NCBI RefSeq assembly: GCF_023715895.1
Contig: NZ_JAMBOO010000004.1
Coordinates: 1 to 64,000, forward strand
DNA from: Domibacillus indicus
Lineage (GTDB): Bacteria > Bacillota > Bacilli > Bacillales > Domibacillaceae
Length of the DNA: 64,000 nt
Direction of reading: 5' to 3'
The notes beneath the pieces are model-generated. The model saw nothing but the letters and a program-made list of their open reading frames with translations. It did not search any database and was not told where the DNA came from. A program made the position numbers and the translations under genes. This document shows positions 22,353 to 31,887 of the stretch, piece by piece (the first letter of the stretch is position 1; every line of letters starts with the position of its first letter).

Positions 22353-23852
22353 ATGACTACAACACTTGATATGAAAAATATTTCGATTTCCTTTCCCGGT
22401 GTAAAAGCGCTGAACAGAGTGGATTTTGGGGCGCAGACAGGGCAGGTTCACGCATTAATCGGCGCAAACGGAGCCGGGAAATCAACGCTTATGAAAATTT
22501 TATCCGGTGCCTACGGCCATTATGAAGGAGAGCTGTCGATCAACGGAGAGCTTATTCATGTCCGTCAGCCGGCTGATGCAAAAAAGTATGGTATTCAAAT
22601 GGTTTATCAGGAAGTAGATACAGCACTTATTCCTCATTTAACCGTTGGTGAAAATATTATGATGGATCAGCTTGTAAACGGCAAAGGGGAAAGCGGATGG
22701 ATTCACTGGAGGAAGCTCCGGGAAAAGTCCGCTGCGCTGCTGGAAAGAATGAACCTTTCTCTTTCTCCAACAAAGCAGGTAAGTGAGCTGACACTGGCAG
22801 AAAAGCAGATGGTGCTGATTGCAAGGGCCATTTCAAATGACTGCCGCTTTTTAATTTTAGATGAGCCGACCGCTCCGCTCAGCCAGGCAGAAACTGATGA
22901 ATTATTCCGGATTGTGCGGCAGCTGAAGCAAGAGGATGTAAGCATCATTTTTATTTCACACCGCCTTCCGGAATTGTTTGAGATCTGCGACGATATTACG
23001 ATTATGCGCAACGGGGAGCTTGTTTCAAAAAAACGCATAGCAGACACGACGCAAAATGAAGTAGTCGAAAGCATGCTGGGCCGAAAAATGGACGAGCAGT
23101 TTCCAGTCCGTAAATCTGAAAAAGGAATGGTACTGCTTCAAGCATCCAGCCTTTCAGCAGCCGGTGTAAACGGTGTAAATATAACCGTTCACGCCGGGGA
23201 AGTGGTCGGTTTAACGGGGCTTGTCGGTGCCGGCAAATCGGAAATATGCAAAGCGCTGTTTGGGGAATCCAAAGTGGAAGCGGGAAACATTCAAGTAAAA
23301 GGAAAGCCGGTATCGCTTCGTTCGCCTTACGATGCAGTCCTCAGCGGCCTTGTACTTGTGCCGGAGGAACGGCGCCGTGAAGGTGTATTTGTGTCAGAAT
23401 CCGTACGCTCAAACATCACCGTCACCACGCTGAAGTCGATGCTGAGAGCGGGTGCCTGGATTGATTTTAAAAAAGAAAAAGAAACGGCTGTTTCTGTTAT
23501 CGAGCGGCTGGATGTGCGGACACCGTCTCCTGAAACGAAGGTCCGCCATCTGTCAGGCGGAAACCAGCAAAAAATTGCGATTGGAAAATGGCTGCTTGCC
23601 GAAGCGGATGTGTATATCTTTGACGAGCCGACAAAAGGCATTGATGTCGGGGCGAAGCGGGAAATTTTTGACTTAATCGCCGAGCTTGCCGCACGCGGAA
23701 AAGGCATTTTATACGCATCAAGTGAACTGCCTGAAATATTTGGTATGACAGACCGGATGTATGTGATTTACGACGGACAGGCTGTGATGGAAAAAGAAAC
23801 CGCGCTTACGACAGAAGAAGAAGTTATGTATTATTCAACAGGAGGAAAATAA
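22353..23852 (+). CDS. sugar ABC transporter ATP-binding protein (two ABC domains)
   Basis: The 499-residue protein has two fused ATPase domains, as in RbsA/MglA. The N-terminal half has Walker A GANGAGKST (about 37-45) and Walker B FLILDEPTAPLS. The C-terminal half has the typically altered Walker A GLVGAGKSE, signature LSGGNQQK and Walker B VYIFDEPTKGID. It energises uptake through the permease encoded next. ATG behind GAAAGGAGG. Confidence 0.93.
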   Translation: MTTTLDMKNISISFPGVKALNRVDFGAQTGQVHALIGANGAGKSTLMKILSGAYGHYEGELSINGELIHVRQPADAKKYGIQMVYQEVDTALIPHLTVGENIMMDQLVNGKGESGWIHWRKLREKSAALLERMNLSLSPTKQVSELTLAEKQMVLIARAISNDCRFLILDEPTAPLSQAETDELFRIVRQLKQEDVSIIFISHRLPELFEICDDITIMRNGELVSKKRIADTTQNEVVESMLGRKMDEQFPVRKSEKGMVLLQASSLSAAGVNGVNITVHAGEVVGLTGLVGAGKSEICKALFGESKVEAGNIQVKGKPVSLRSPYDAVLSGLVLVPEERRREGVFVSESVRSNITVTTLKSMLRAGAWIDFKKEKETAVSVIERLDVRTPSPETKVRHLSGGNQQKIAIGKWLLAEADVYIFDEPTKGIDVGAKREIFDLIAELAARGKGILYASSELPEIFGMTDRMYVIYDGQAVMEKETALTTEEEVMYYSTGGK

Positions 23853-23853
23853 A

Positions 23854-24831
23854 GTGTCTCAGAAAAAACCGTTTCAGTTGTTTGATTTTTTTTATAAATA
23901 TGGCACGATCTTAACCATTATTGTGTTAATTGCTGTTTTTACCGCCCTAAATCCTGCTTTTATAAGCAGCGACAATGTTTTGAACATTTTACGCTCGATT
24001 TCCATTGTCACGATTATTGCTGTAGGGGTTACAGTGTCACTTTCGATAAATGGATTTGATTTATCGGTCGGCTCATCCGCTTCCCTGGCAAGTGCTGTGG
24101 TGATCTCTATGTTTGTCTGGTTTTCGCAGAGCTTTGTGGTAGCGCTGCTGGCAGCCCTTCTCGGCGCTGTGCTCATCGGTATATTAAACTCTATTATGAT
24201 CGTTAAACTGAAAATTCCAGATATGCTGGCTACATTGGCGATGATGTTTATCATTCAAGGCGTCGCTTTAACATATACAAAAGGAGCAACCATTTCTGAA
24301 AACATGGTCATGGCTGATGGATCTTATGCAGAAGGTGTGATCAGCCCTGTTTTTGCCAAGCTTGGACAGCTTCCCTGGATTATCGTCATCATGGTCGTAG
24401 TCGTTTTAGCTGTTCAAGGATTTCTTTCACTGACAAAGCACGGCCGGTTTATGTATATGATCGGCGGCAATCAAGAAGCTGCCCGCTTGTCCGGCATTCC
24501 TGTGAACAAATACAAAGTAGCCGCTTATATTTTGTCAGCACTTTTAGCCGCGCTTGGCGGTATTGTATTAGCTTCCCGCGTGATGACGGCTGAAATTAAC
24601 GCAGGCGGCCCTTACTTAATGGATGCGGTAGCCGCTGCGTTTATTGGATTATCCGTTCTCGGTGCCGGCAAGCCGAACGCGCTCGGCACCTTTGTTGGTG
24701 CGGTGTTAATCGGTATTTTGCAAAATGGGCTTGTGATGATGTCTGTCCCTTATTATGCGATGGATATTGTAAAAGGGTCTGTTCTTGCTTTTGCCCTGGC
24801 GCTCACTTACTATAAGCGGACACACGCATAA
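23854..24831 (+). CDS. sugar ABC transporter permease
   Basis: RbsC-like permease (325 residues, GTG start behind GGAGG) with about eight to ten membrane segments. The family motif NGFDLSVGSSASLAS is near residue 66. It also has the cytoplasmic loop GGNQEAARLSGIPVNKYK, which contacts the ATPase. It follows the ATPase gene by one base. Together the three genes make one complete importer of the ribose-type (CUT2) class. Confidence 0.92.
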   Translation: MSQKKPFQLFDFFYKYGTILTIIVLIAVFTALNPAFISSDNVLNILRSISIVTIIAVGVTVSLSINGFDLSVGSSASLASAVVISMFVWFSQSFVVALLAALLGAVLIGILNSIMIVKLKIPDMLATLAMMFIIQGVALTYTKGATISENMVMADGSYAEGVISPVFAKLGQLPWIIVIMVVVVLAVQGFLSLTKHGRFMYMIGGNQEAARLSGIPVNKYKVAAYILSALLAALGGIVLASRVMTAEINAGGPYLMDAVAAAFIGLSVLGAGKPNALGTFVGAVLIGILQNGLVMMSVPYYAMDIVKGSVLAFALALTYYKRTHA

Positions 24832-24909
24832 TTCAATTTTCTGTGAAAAAGTGTTTTCTCCTGTTAAAATGGAAACGACTTATGTAAACCAGCAGAAGGA
24901 GGGCTTTTT

Positions 24910-25833
24910 TTGGACGATCAATCATTATCAACCTATCAGCGCGCCCTCGAATCGTTGTGGAGAAAGTTTACCAATGAAGAAACGTGGCTTGCGTTCGGAG
25001 AAGGCGCTATTAAAATTACCCTGACGATTCTGGTGGCGTGGTTTATTGTAAAAGTTGGGAAAATCGCCATCCGCAATTTTTTTGCTCTTCGCTCAAAAGC
25101 ACCATTGACGTTTTCTGAGCGTCGGGAAAACACATTGCTCAAATTGATTGAAAATGTGCTGGCGTATGTGGTGTACTTTATTGCGCTTGTGAATATACTT
25201 GGGGTTCTAACCTTTGATGTAAAAGGACTCATCGCTGGAGCCGGGGTGCTCGGGCTTGCGATTGGTTTTGGCGCTCAAAGCTTGGTAAAAGACGTGATTA
25301 CGGGCTTTTTTATCATTTTTGAAGACCAGTTTTCAGTAGGAGATTTTGTCCGAATCGGCCAGTTTGAAGGAACAGTCGAGGAAATTGGCCTGCGCACAAC
25401 AAAGTTGAAAGTATGGACGGGTGAAATTCATATCTTGCCAAACGGCAGCATTATAGAAGTCACGAATTTCTCTCTTCATAACAGTGTGGCTGTCGTTGAC
25501 ATCAGTATTGCCTATGAGGAAAATGTGGAAAAAGCTGAGAAGGTGATTAACGAGCTTCTTGAGACATTAAAAGACAAGTATCCTGAAATTGTCGATACAC
25601 CGAAGCTACTCGGCATTCAAATGCTGGGACCGTCAGATGTGACTCTTCGGATTACAGCGGAAACAACGCCGATGAATCACTGGTATGTGGCTCGAATGAT
25701 GCGCAAAGACATCAAGGAATGTCTGGATGCGAACGGAATTGAAATTCCATATCCGCGCATGGTGATGTACTCAAGAACGGAGCAGGAAGCACAAGCAGGC
25801 TCAAAACAGGCGAAAAGCGGGGGAACGGCATAA
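24910..25833 (+). CDS. MscS-family mechanosensitive channel
   Basis: Small-conductance mechanosensitive channel family (307 residues, TTG start behind AGAAGGAGG). Three membrane helices occupy roughly residues 35-60, 80-105 and 105-130. The pore helix is AGAGVLGLAIGFGAQSLVKDVI, followed by the beta domain GDFVRIGQFEGTVEEIGLRTT and a C-terminal alpha/beta domain. It gates in response to membrane tension to relieve osmotic downshock. The next gene's ATG directly abuts its stop. Confidence 0.93.
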   Translation: MDDQSLSTYQRALESLWRKFTNEETWLAFGEGAIKITLTILVAWFIVKVGKIAIRNFFALRSKAPLTFSERRENTLLKLIENVLAYVVYFIALVNILGVLTFDVKGLIAGAGVLGLAIGFGAQSLVKDVITGFFIIFEDQFSVGDFVRIGQFEGTVEEIGLRTTKLKVWTGEIHILPNGSIIEVTNFSLHNSVAVVDISIAYEENVEKAEKVINELLETLKDKYPEIVDTPKLLGIQMLGPSDVTLRITAETTPMNHWYVARMMRKDIKECLDANGIEIPYPRMVMYSRTEQEAQAGSKQAKSGGTA

Positions 25834-26031
25834 ATGGAAGAGAAACAGTTTGCGTTGCACGATGTGGTAGAAATGAAAAAAGCCCATCCTTGCGGAACAA
25901 ACCGCTGGAAAATCATTCGTCTTGGCATGGATATTCGAATCAAGTGTGAAGGATGCGGACACAGTGTCATGCTGCCGCGGCGTGAATTTGCGAAAAAAAT
26001 GAAAAAAGTAGTAACCGAGAGCGGCGAGTAA
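25834..26031 (+). CDS. yyzM: DUF951 zinc-ribbon-like protein YyzM
   Basis: This 65-residue protein has the DUF951 pattern: LHDVVEMKKAHPCGTNRWKIIRLGMDIRIKCEGCGHSVMLPR. Cysteines at CEGC and the upstream HPCG suggest a small metal-binding or RNA-binding fold; function is unproven. It abuts the MscS gene and precedes ychF, the order seen across Bacillus. Confidence 0.88.
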   Translation: MEEKQFALHDVVEMKKAHPCGTNRWKIIRLGMDIRIKCEGCGHSVMLPRREFAKKMKKVVTESGE

Positions 26032-26045
26032 GCCGCTCTTTCTTT
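26019..26045 (+). terminator. terminator after yyzM
   Basis: GAGCGGC...GCCGCTC straddles the yyzM stop codon and is followed by TTTCTTTT. Confidence 0.65.
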
Positions 26046-26124
26046 TGGAGCAAAAAGACGTTTTAAAATAGAAGCTGTTTCCCCTGGTATTTCGTCCTGA
26101 CCTTGGGCTTGCGCTTTTCTTACG

Positions 26125-26153
26125 TTGCCTTTTTCCGCCTTAGTCCATATAAT
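26125..26153 (+). promoter_or_regulatory. ychF promoter
   Basis: TTGCCT (26125-26130), a 17-base spacer and TATAAT (26148-26153) lie about 60 bases before the ychF start. Confidence 0.75.
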
Positions 26154-26212
26154 GGGGAAAGGTTTAGAATACTATGTACGTGTTTACAGAAAACAAGGAG
26201 TGAACCAATTAT

Positions 26213-27313
26213 ATGGCATTAACAGCAGGAATCGTCGGTCTTCCAAACGTGGGAAAATCGACTTTGTTTAACGCAATTACAAAAGCAGGTGCCGAATCAG
26301 CCAACTATCCATTCTGTACAATTGATCCGAATGTCGGCATCGTAGAAGTACCGGATGAGCGTCTGGCGAAACTAACGGAAATGGTAACACCAAAAAAAAC
26401 CATTCCAACGGCATTTGAATTTACGGATATCGCCGGGATCGTAAAAGGTGCCAGCAAAGGTGAAGGTTTAGGAAACAAGTTTTTGTCCCACATCCGTGAA
26501 GTAGACGCGATCTGTCAGGTCGTACGCTGCTTTGATGATGAAAACATCACGCACGTATCTGGAAAAGTAGACCCGATTGATGATATTGAGGTTATTAACC
26601 TTGAGCTTATTTTGGCAGATCTTGAATCGGTGGACAAACGTCTTACGCGCGTGGCAAAGCTTGCTAAGCAAAAAGATAAAGACGCTGTTGCCGAGCATGA
26701 CGTGCTTGTCTTGGTGAAAGAAGCGCTTGAGTCTGACAAGCCTACCCGTTCTGTGGAATTCACTGAAGAGCAGCAAAAAATCGTCAAGCAGCTTCACTTG
26801 TTAACAGCTAAACCAATGTTGTATGTGGCCAATGTGAGCGAGGAAGAAATCGCGGACCCATCAGGCAATGAGCATGTGCAAAAAGTGCGTGAATACGCGG
26901 CTGGTGAAGGCTCGGAAGTCATTGTGATCAGCGCGAAGGTAGAAGAAGAAATCGCCGAGCTTGATGATGATGAAAAAGCCATGTTCCTTGAAGAGCTTGG
27001 CATTGAACAATCCGGCCTGGATCAATTGATCACAGCTGCGTACTCGCTTTTAGGACTTGCAACGTACTTTACAGCGGGCGTGCAGGAAGTACGCGCCTGG
27101 ACGTTCCGTAAAGGCATGAAAGCACCACAGTGTGCCGGCATTATCCATTCAGACTTTGAGCGGGGCTTTATCCGTGCTGAGACGGTTTCGTACGATGACC
27201 TTGTTGAGAACGGCTCGATGACCGCAGCGAAAGAAGCCGGCAAAGTCCGTCTTGAAGGAAAAGAATACGTCATGAAAGACGGAGATGTTGTTCACTTCCG
27301 TTTTAACGTTTAA
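26213..27313 (+). CDS. ychF: redox-regulated ATPase YchF
   Basis: Universally conserved Obg-family P-loop ATPase (366 residues) linked to ribosome and stress functions. The Walker A motif GLPNVGKST is at residues 9-17, switch regions contain DIAGIVKGASKGEGLGNKF, and the NVSEEE segment replaces the GTP-specific NKxD (YchF prefers ATP). A coiled-coil insertion and C-terminal TGS domain (AWTFRKGMKAPQCAGIIHSDFERGFIRAE) follow. ATG behind AAGGAG. Confidence 0.97.
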   Translation: MALTAGIVGLPNVGKSTLFNAITKAGAESANYPFCTIDPNVGIVEVPDERLAKLTEMVTPKKTIPTAFEFTDIAGIVKGASKGEGLGNKFLSHIREVDAICQVVRCFDDENITHVSGKVDPIDDIEVINLELILADLESVDKRLTRVAKLAKQKDKDAVAEHDVLVLVKEALESDKPTRSVEFTEEQQKIVKQLHLLTAKPMLYVANVSEEEIADPSGNEHVQKVREYAAGEGSEVIVISAKVEEEIAELDDDEKAMFLEELGIEQSGLDQLITAAYSLLGLATYFTAGVQEVRAWTFRKGMKAPQCAGIIHSDFERGFIRAETVSYDDLVENGSMTAAKEAGKVRLEGKEYVMKDGDVVHFRFNV

Positions 27314-27410
27314 GCGAAAAGCAAAAAGCGTTTGGCCGGAGCGGCATGTAAAAGCCAGCCAGGCTTATCATCCCGCGGGCCTAAAACATCTGCAGCTAGA
27401 CAAGTACAAT

Positions 27411-27441
27411 GACTCCACCAGATAAACCGGTGGAGTTTTTT
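27411..27441 (+). terminator. terminator between ychF and the FetB-like gene
   Basis: GACTCCACC...GGTGGAGTTTTTTT is a strong intrinsic terminator. The preceding ~100 bases hold no evident gene. Confidence 0.85.
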
Positions 27442-27458
27442 TGTAGGAGGTGTTTGGA

Positions 27459-28205
27459 TTGAAAGATATCAGTTATGCAGCCCTGCTGGCCGCTTTTTTA
27501 TTTATGCTTATTCCGTTTTGGCTTTCGTACAAACAAAAACTTGGTATTTCAAAAGAAATGATGACGGCCTCGGTTCGGGCTTTTGTTCAGCTGACGGTGA
27601 TCGGGTATATCATTACATTTGTTTTCTCGATTGAAAACCCGGTTTTGTTTTTATTTATTATTTTTATTATGATTGTCATTGCTTCTCGGACATCCGCCAA
27701 GCGGGGGGATGCCTTTGAACGTTCCCTCTGGATTGCCTTCGCTGCGCTAGTAGCAGCGGAAGCGGCTTCTGCTGTAATCTGGGTAACATTTGATATTGTA
27801 GATTTTGAAGCCCAGTACATTCTGCCAATGAGCGGCATGATTATCGGCAGTTCTATGGTGGCTGTCAGTCTCGTGTTTGACAGGCTGAAGCGGGAATTTG
27901 ATTCGACAAAAGAATTGATTATGGGAAAGCTGGCGCTGGGTGCTACGCGCCGCCAGGCATCACAGGAATTGATTGAGGCAACAGTCAAAGCCGCTTTGAT
28001 TCCGAGCATGGAAGGAATGAAAACCATCGGCCTTGTGCAGCTTCCAGGTATGATGACAGGAGCCATTATCGCCGGTGCTTCCCCTGTTGTCGCTGTGAAG
28101 TATCAGCTTGTCATTGCCTTAACCACATTTGGCAACACGGCGATTACGGCTATGATTGTTTCTTTTCTTGCATACCCCGCTTTTTTCAAGCAAAGAATGT
28201 TTTAA
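27459..28205 (+). CDS. FetB-like ABC permease (UPF0014), orphan
   Basis: Membrane protein of 248 residues with about seven hydrophobic segments, matching the UPF0014/YbbM/FetB family of metal-export permeases. The diagnostic stretch LALGATRRQASQELIEATVKAALIPSMEGMKTIGLVQLPGMMTGAIIAGASP is intact in content. FetB normally works with the ATPase FetA, which is not adjacent here. The TTG at 27459 is chosen because AGGAGG ends 8 bases before it; a GTG at 27450 overlaps that site. Substrate unproven. Confidence 0.85.
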   Translation: MKDISYAALLAAFLFMLIPFWLSYKQKLGISKEMMTASVRAFVQLTVIGYIITFVFSIENPVLFLFIIFIMIVIASRTSAKRGDAFERSLWIAFAALVAAEAASAVIWVTFDIVDFEAQYILPMSGMIIGSSMVAVSLVFDRLKREFDSTKELIMGKLALGATRRQASQELIEATVKAALIPSMEGMKTIGLVQLPGMMTGAIIAGASPVVAVKYQLVIALTTFGNTAITAMIVSFLAYPAFFKQRMF

Positions 28206-28296
28206 ACTTGCACATTTCAAACATATGTTCTATAATAAGGGAGTATCACCTGAATCGCCATAAGTCCCTTTTTGTTTTATTGTATTGCGAAAAATA

Positions 28297-28325
28297 TTGC
28301 GCTGTTGAGAGATTCATGTTATAAT
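28297..28325 (+). promoter_or_regulatory. rpsF-ssb-rpsR promoter
   Basis: An extended -10 element TGTTATAAT (28317-28325) lies 17 bases after TTGCGC (28297-28302). The -35 is weak but the extended -10 compensates. Confidence 0.6.
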
Positions 28326-28357
28326 TTCAACTTGTGAGTAATGAAAATTTGCTCCTT

Positions 28358-28393
28358 GCTGTCGAGCCCGTAAAGGGAAGGCGACAGCCGCAT
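28358..28393 (+). promoter_or_regulatory. rpsF leader, putative S6:S18 binding site
   Basis: In the rpsF 5' leader GCTGTCG (28358-28364) pairs with CGACAGC (28382-28388), with an inner GCCC/GGGA stem, and CCGCAT follows directly. This resembles the bacterial rpsF leader in which the S6:S18 complex binds a hairpin with an adjacent CCG to repress its own operon. Assignment is by structure and location. Confidence 0.65.
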
Positions 28394-28416
28394 AGTCCAC
28401 GAGGAGGTGAACGAAG

Positions 28417-28710
28417 ATGAGAAAGTACGAATTCATGTACATTATCCGCCCGAACATTGAAGATGAGGCGAAAAAAGCGCTAGTTGAGCGTTTTGACAAC
28501 ATCCTTACTTCAAACGGTGCTGAAATCATCGATTCAAAAGAATGGGGTAAACGCCGTTTAGCGTATGAAATCAACGATTTCCGCGAAGGTTTCTACCAAC
28601 TTATTCATGCTAACGCTGAAGATGCAGCTGCAGTAAATGAATTTGACCGTCTTGCGAAAATCAGCGATGACATTATCCGTCATATCATTGTTAAAGAAGA
28701 AGCAAAGTAA
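28417..28710 (+). CDS. rpsF: 30S ribosomal protein S6
   Basis: The 97-residue protein [22 protein letters not shown]... matches S6 in length and sequence, including [20 protein letters not shown]6 pairs with S18 on the platform of the small subunit. The ATG follows GAGGAGGTG. First gene of the conserved rpsF-ssb-rpsR operon. Confidence 0.98.
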   Translation: MRKYEFMYIIRPNIEDEAKKALVERFDNILTSNGAEIIDSKEWGKRRLAYEINDFREGFYQLIHANAEDAAAVNEFDRLAKISDDIIRHIIVKEEAK

Positions 28711-28786
28711 TTGAAACGCACTAAATATACATCTTTTTCATCATGTTTCAAGCTGAAACATTTTAAAAGAAAAGGAGTTGATTCTG

Positions 28787-29323
28787 ATGATAAACCGAGT
28801 GGTTTTAGTGGGCCGTTTAACGAAAGATCCTGAACTTCGCTATACGCCAGCTGGTGCAGCTGTTGCAACGTTTACGCTCGCGGTGAACCGCGCGTACACA
28901 AATCAGCAAGGCGACCGGGAAGCGGATTTTATTAATTGCGTGATTTGGCGTCGTCCGGCTGAAAACGTGGCAAATTTCCTCAAAAAAGGAAGCCTTGCCG
29001 GCGTAGAAGGTCGCATTCAAACACGTAGTTATGAAGGCCAGGATGGAAAGCGTGTATACGTGACAGAAGTCCAGGCAGACAGTGTCCAATTTCTCGAACC
29101 AAAATCCGGAGGTGGTGGAGGCGGCCAGCAGTATGGCAATGCTCCCCAGCAGCAAGGTGGCGGTTATGGCGGCCAGCAAAGCAATCAGGACTTTCCATTT
29201 GGTCAGCCACAGCAGAATCAACAGCGCGGCAATAACAATGCCGGTTATTCTAAAATGAATGAAGATCCGTTTGCAGATAACGGACAGCCGATCGATATTT
29301 CAGACGACGATCTTCCATTCTAA
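28787..29323 (+). CDS. ssb: single-stranded DNA-binding protein SsbA
   Basis: SSB (178 residues) has an N-terminal OB fold (about 1-108, [20 protein letters not shown]), a Gly/Gln-rich flexible linker, and the acidic C-terminal tip DISDDDLPF that recruits repair and replication partners. The ATG at 28787 is chosen because AAAGGAG lies 9 bases upstream; the TTG at 28778 is too close to it. Its place between rpsF and rpsR identifies it as the essential SsbA. Confidence 0.97.
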   Translation: MINRVVLVGRLTKDPELRYTPAGAAVATFTLAVNRAYTNQQGDREADFINCVIWRRPAENVANFLKKGSLAGVEGRIQTRSYEGQDGKRVYVTEVQADSVQFLEPKSGGGGGGQQYGNAPQQQGGGYGGQQSNQDFPFGQPQQNQQRGNNNAGYSKMNEDPFADNGQPIDISDDDLPF

Positions 29324-29345
29324 TTCAAGCAAGGAGGGGAAACTC

Positions 29346-29582
29346 ATGGCAGGACGCAGAGGTGGACGTAAGCGTAAAAAGGTTTGCTATTTCACATCTA
29401 ACGGTATTACACATATCGACTATAAAGATGTTGATTTGCTTAAAAAGTTCGTATCTGAACGTGGAAAAATTCTTCCACGCCGTGTAACAGGTACAAGTGC
29501 TAAATACCAACGCCGTTTGACAATTGCAATCAAACGTGCGCGTCAGGTAGCACTTCTTCCATTCGTTGGAGAGGAAAGATAA
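29346..29582 (+). CDS. rpsR: 30S ribosomal protein S18
   Basis: S18 (78 residues: [20 protein letters not shown]...) includes [25 protein letters not shown]. The true ATG at 29346 lies behind AAGGAGGGG; an in-frame extension back to 29259 is inside ssb. A cysteine remains near the N-terminus (KVCYF), whereas the full four-cysteine zinc form is absent. Confidence 0.98.
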   Translation: MAGRRGGRKRKKVCYFTSNGITHIDYKDVDLLKKFVSERGKILPRRVTGTSAKYQRRLTIAIKRARQVALLPFVGEER

Positions 29583-29598
29583 GATCTTTTATATAAGA

Positions 29599-29636
29599 AA
29601 AAGCACAGTTCTGATCATTCAGGACTGTGCTTTTTT
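29599..29636 (+). terminator. rpsR terminator
   Basis: AAGCACAGTTCTGA...TCAGGACTGTGCTT is followed by six T. Confidence 0.9.
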
Positions 29637-29767
29637 GTATGTAAATATATGGATTAAATAGGAAGAAAATATTAAATTTTTAATGAAATAAAAGAAAAGG
29701 CTAGATATTTATTCATTAATAGGTAAAATAAGCATAGGGTATTTTTACTACAAAAGGAGGTACACAG

Positions 29768-31768
29768 TTGAAAGGCATCAAATCTATTCGCACGAAACTG
29801 CTTATTCCTATTATTGCAGCGCTTGTTTTGGCGTTTGCTTTTATTATTATATTTATTAGCTGGCAAACAGAAAACAGTGTGGAAAAAAGCGTGATCGATC
29901 AAAGTGAGGGTACAGTAGAAAGTTTGTCAGGTACGGTAAAGTCATTTTTGGACCAACATGAGAAAAGTATTGATCTGCTTGTTTTCGACGATACGATTCA
30001 ATCTTACGCAAAAAATGAATTAGCCCAAGACAAGGCGAACCGCCAGTCAATAGAAACTCTTTTTACCAATTACTTGGATACGTATCAGGATGTGTCGAGT
30101 GTTTATTTTGGTTCAGCAGATGGAACGACCATTATTTCCCCGGTAATTGAGCTTCCTGCAGATTTCGATCCCCGGGAGAGAGAATGGTATACACAAGCTG
30201 AAAATAAAAAAGCAGCGGTTTGGAGCGAGCCGTATGAAGACCAGGCCACCGGTTCTTCTGTCGTAACGGTGTCGAGAGCCCTTTATGACGATAATGACCG
30301 GTTCCTTGGTGTCATAGGTGCTGATATTGATTTAACCGTCCTAACAGAACGGGTCAAACAAACAGATCTTGGCTATCAAGGCTACCCCGTTGTGTTTTCA
30401 ACAGCAGGCATGGGCATTGTCCATCCGGATAGACAGGGAGAAGATTTAACAAAGATTCCGGTTATTAAAAGCATTATCGATGGTTCCTCTCCATCCGGCA
30501 GAAAGTACTATCAGCTGGACGGGGAAAACCGTATTATCGTATTTAACAATGTGCCCGGTGTGAACTGGACGACAGCAGCCGTTTATAACCAGGCTGACTT
30601 ACTCGGTTTGTCTCAATCTATTGGTAAGTCTCTGCTTTGGACCGGCATTGCGCTGCTTTTGTTGATCAGTGCCGTAATGCTGTTTGTGATCTCAAAAATC
30701 GTGAATCCGCTCCGCTATTTGGAACGATCTGCTTCTCAAATTGCTGAAGGTGACTTGACGGTGCAGGTGCCGGTCACAACGAGGGATGAAGTAGGACAGC
30801 TGTCCGAAGCATTTAATAAAATGACCGCCAACATGCGAAACATTTTGCAAAAAGTGAATGACTCGGTACAGGATGTAAAAGCATCTGCTGAAAGCTTAAG
30901 TGCCGTATCGGAAGAAACAAGTGCGTCCAGCGAACAAATGACCCATGCGATCAATGAAATTACCTTGGGAGTTTCCCGTTCGGCAGAAGATTCTGCTGAG
31001 GCAACTGAGCGCTCAAACAGCTTAGGCAGCCAAATCGATGTGATTACCGGCCAGGCAGGAGACATGGCGCACGCCGCTTCCCAGGCTGAGCAGGCAAACC
31101 AAAAAGGAGCCGGGCAAATTGAACAGCTTCGCGCTTCAAACAATGAAACGAAAACATACATTTCCGGTATGCAAATGGTGATTGAAGAGCTGGAATCGAA
31201 AATGAACTCGATCGAGGCTGTGATTGGAGCCATTACTGACATTTCCGCCCAGACGAATCTGCTGGCGCTTAATGCATCGATTGAAGCGGCAAGAGCCGGC
31301 GAGCACGGCAAAGGATTTGCTGTGGTTGCAGAAGAAGTCCGCAAGCTGGCAGAGCAGTCCAGCGAAGCAGCAGATGAAGTAAGACGAACGATTCTCGACA
31401 TTCAATCAGGCTCTCGTACAGCCGTTGAGCAAATGAAAAAAACACGCAGCAATTTCGATGAGCAAACGGAAGCGGTAGAAGAAACAAGCAAGGTTTTCCA
31501 CCAGCTTTCGTCTCTTGTCAGTACGATTGATTCGTCCATTGCCACAATCAATGGGGAAATCAAAGAAGTAGGAGTCATAAAGGATGAAGTGATCCATACG
31601 ATGACCGGTATTGCCGCGGCCAGCCAGCAGTCTGCCGCTGCAAGTGAAGAAGTCAGTGCTTCGGCCGAAGAGCAATTAAGAGCGGTTCGGACCGTGACAG
31701 ATTCCTCTGAGCAGCTGATGGAGTTAAGTGCGGAATTAAAAGGAATTGTAGATCAATTTAAACTATAA
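29768..31768 (+). CDS. methyl-accepting chemotaxis protein 1
   Basis: Transmembrane chemoreceptor (666 residues, TTG start behind AAAGGAGG). It has a first membrane helix near 12-33 and an extracellular double-Cache domain (about 38-275) with [11 protein letters not shown] and [12 protein letters not shown] second helix (about 283-310) leads into HAMP (310-362), then a signalling coiled coil whose hairpin tip reads [20 protein letters not shown]. The ligand is unknown. It signals to CheA/CheW at the pole. A closely similar receptor follows. Confidence 0.93.
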   Translation: MKGIKSIRTKLLIPIIAALVLAFAFIIIFISWQTENSVEKSVIDQSEGTVESLSGTVKSFLDQHEKSIDLLVFDDTIQSYAKNELAQDKANRQSIETLFTNYLDTYQDVSSVYFGSADGTTIISPVIELPADFDPREREWYTQAENKKAAVWSEPYEDQATGSSVVTVSRALYDDNDRFLGVIGADIDLTVLTERVKQTDLGYQGYPVVFSTAGMGIVHPDRQGEDLTKIPVIKSIIDGSSPSGRKYYQLDGENRIIVFNNVPGVNWTTAAVYNQADLLGLSQSIGKSLLWTGIALLLLISAVMLFVISKIVNPLRYLERSASQIAEGDLTVQVPVTTRDEVGQLSEAFNKMTANMRNILQKVNDSVQDVKASAESLSAVSEETSASSEQMTHAINEITLGVSRSAEDSAEATERSNSLGSQIDVITGQAGDMAHAASQAEQANQKGAGQIEQLRASNNETKTYISGMQMVIEELESKMNSIEAVIGAITDISAQTNLLALNASIEAARAGEHGKGFAVVAEEVRKLAEQSSEAADEVRRTILDIQSGSRTAVEQMKKTRSNFDEQTEAVEETSKVFHQLSSLVSTIDSSIATINGEIKEVGVIKDEVIHTMTGIAAASQQSAAASEEVSASAEEQLRAVRTVTDSSEQLMELSAELKGIVDQFKL

Positions 31769-31803
31769 AAAGGATGCCGGCTAGTACCGGCGTCCTTTTT
31801 TTA
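31769..31803 (+). terminator. terminator after chemoreceptor 1
   Basis: AGGATGCCGG...CCGGCGTCCT is followed by seven T. Confidence 0.88.
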
Positions 31804-31887
31804 ATAAATTTTTTACATTACCTTAATACTGTGTTAGGACTATAAAACTATAATGGGGGGCGGAAATAGGAAGAAAGGTGTAGTGAA

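Noticed and set aside
29641-29767. Sigma-D promoter before the first chemoreceptor
   Set aside because: GCTAGATAT only loosely resembles the GCCGATAT -10 and no TAAA lies at the right distance.
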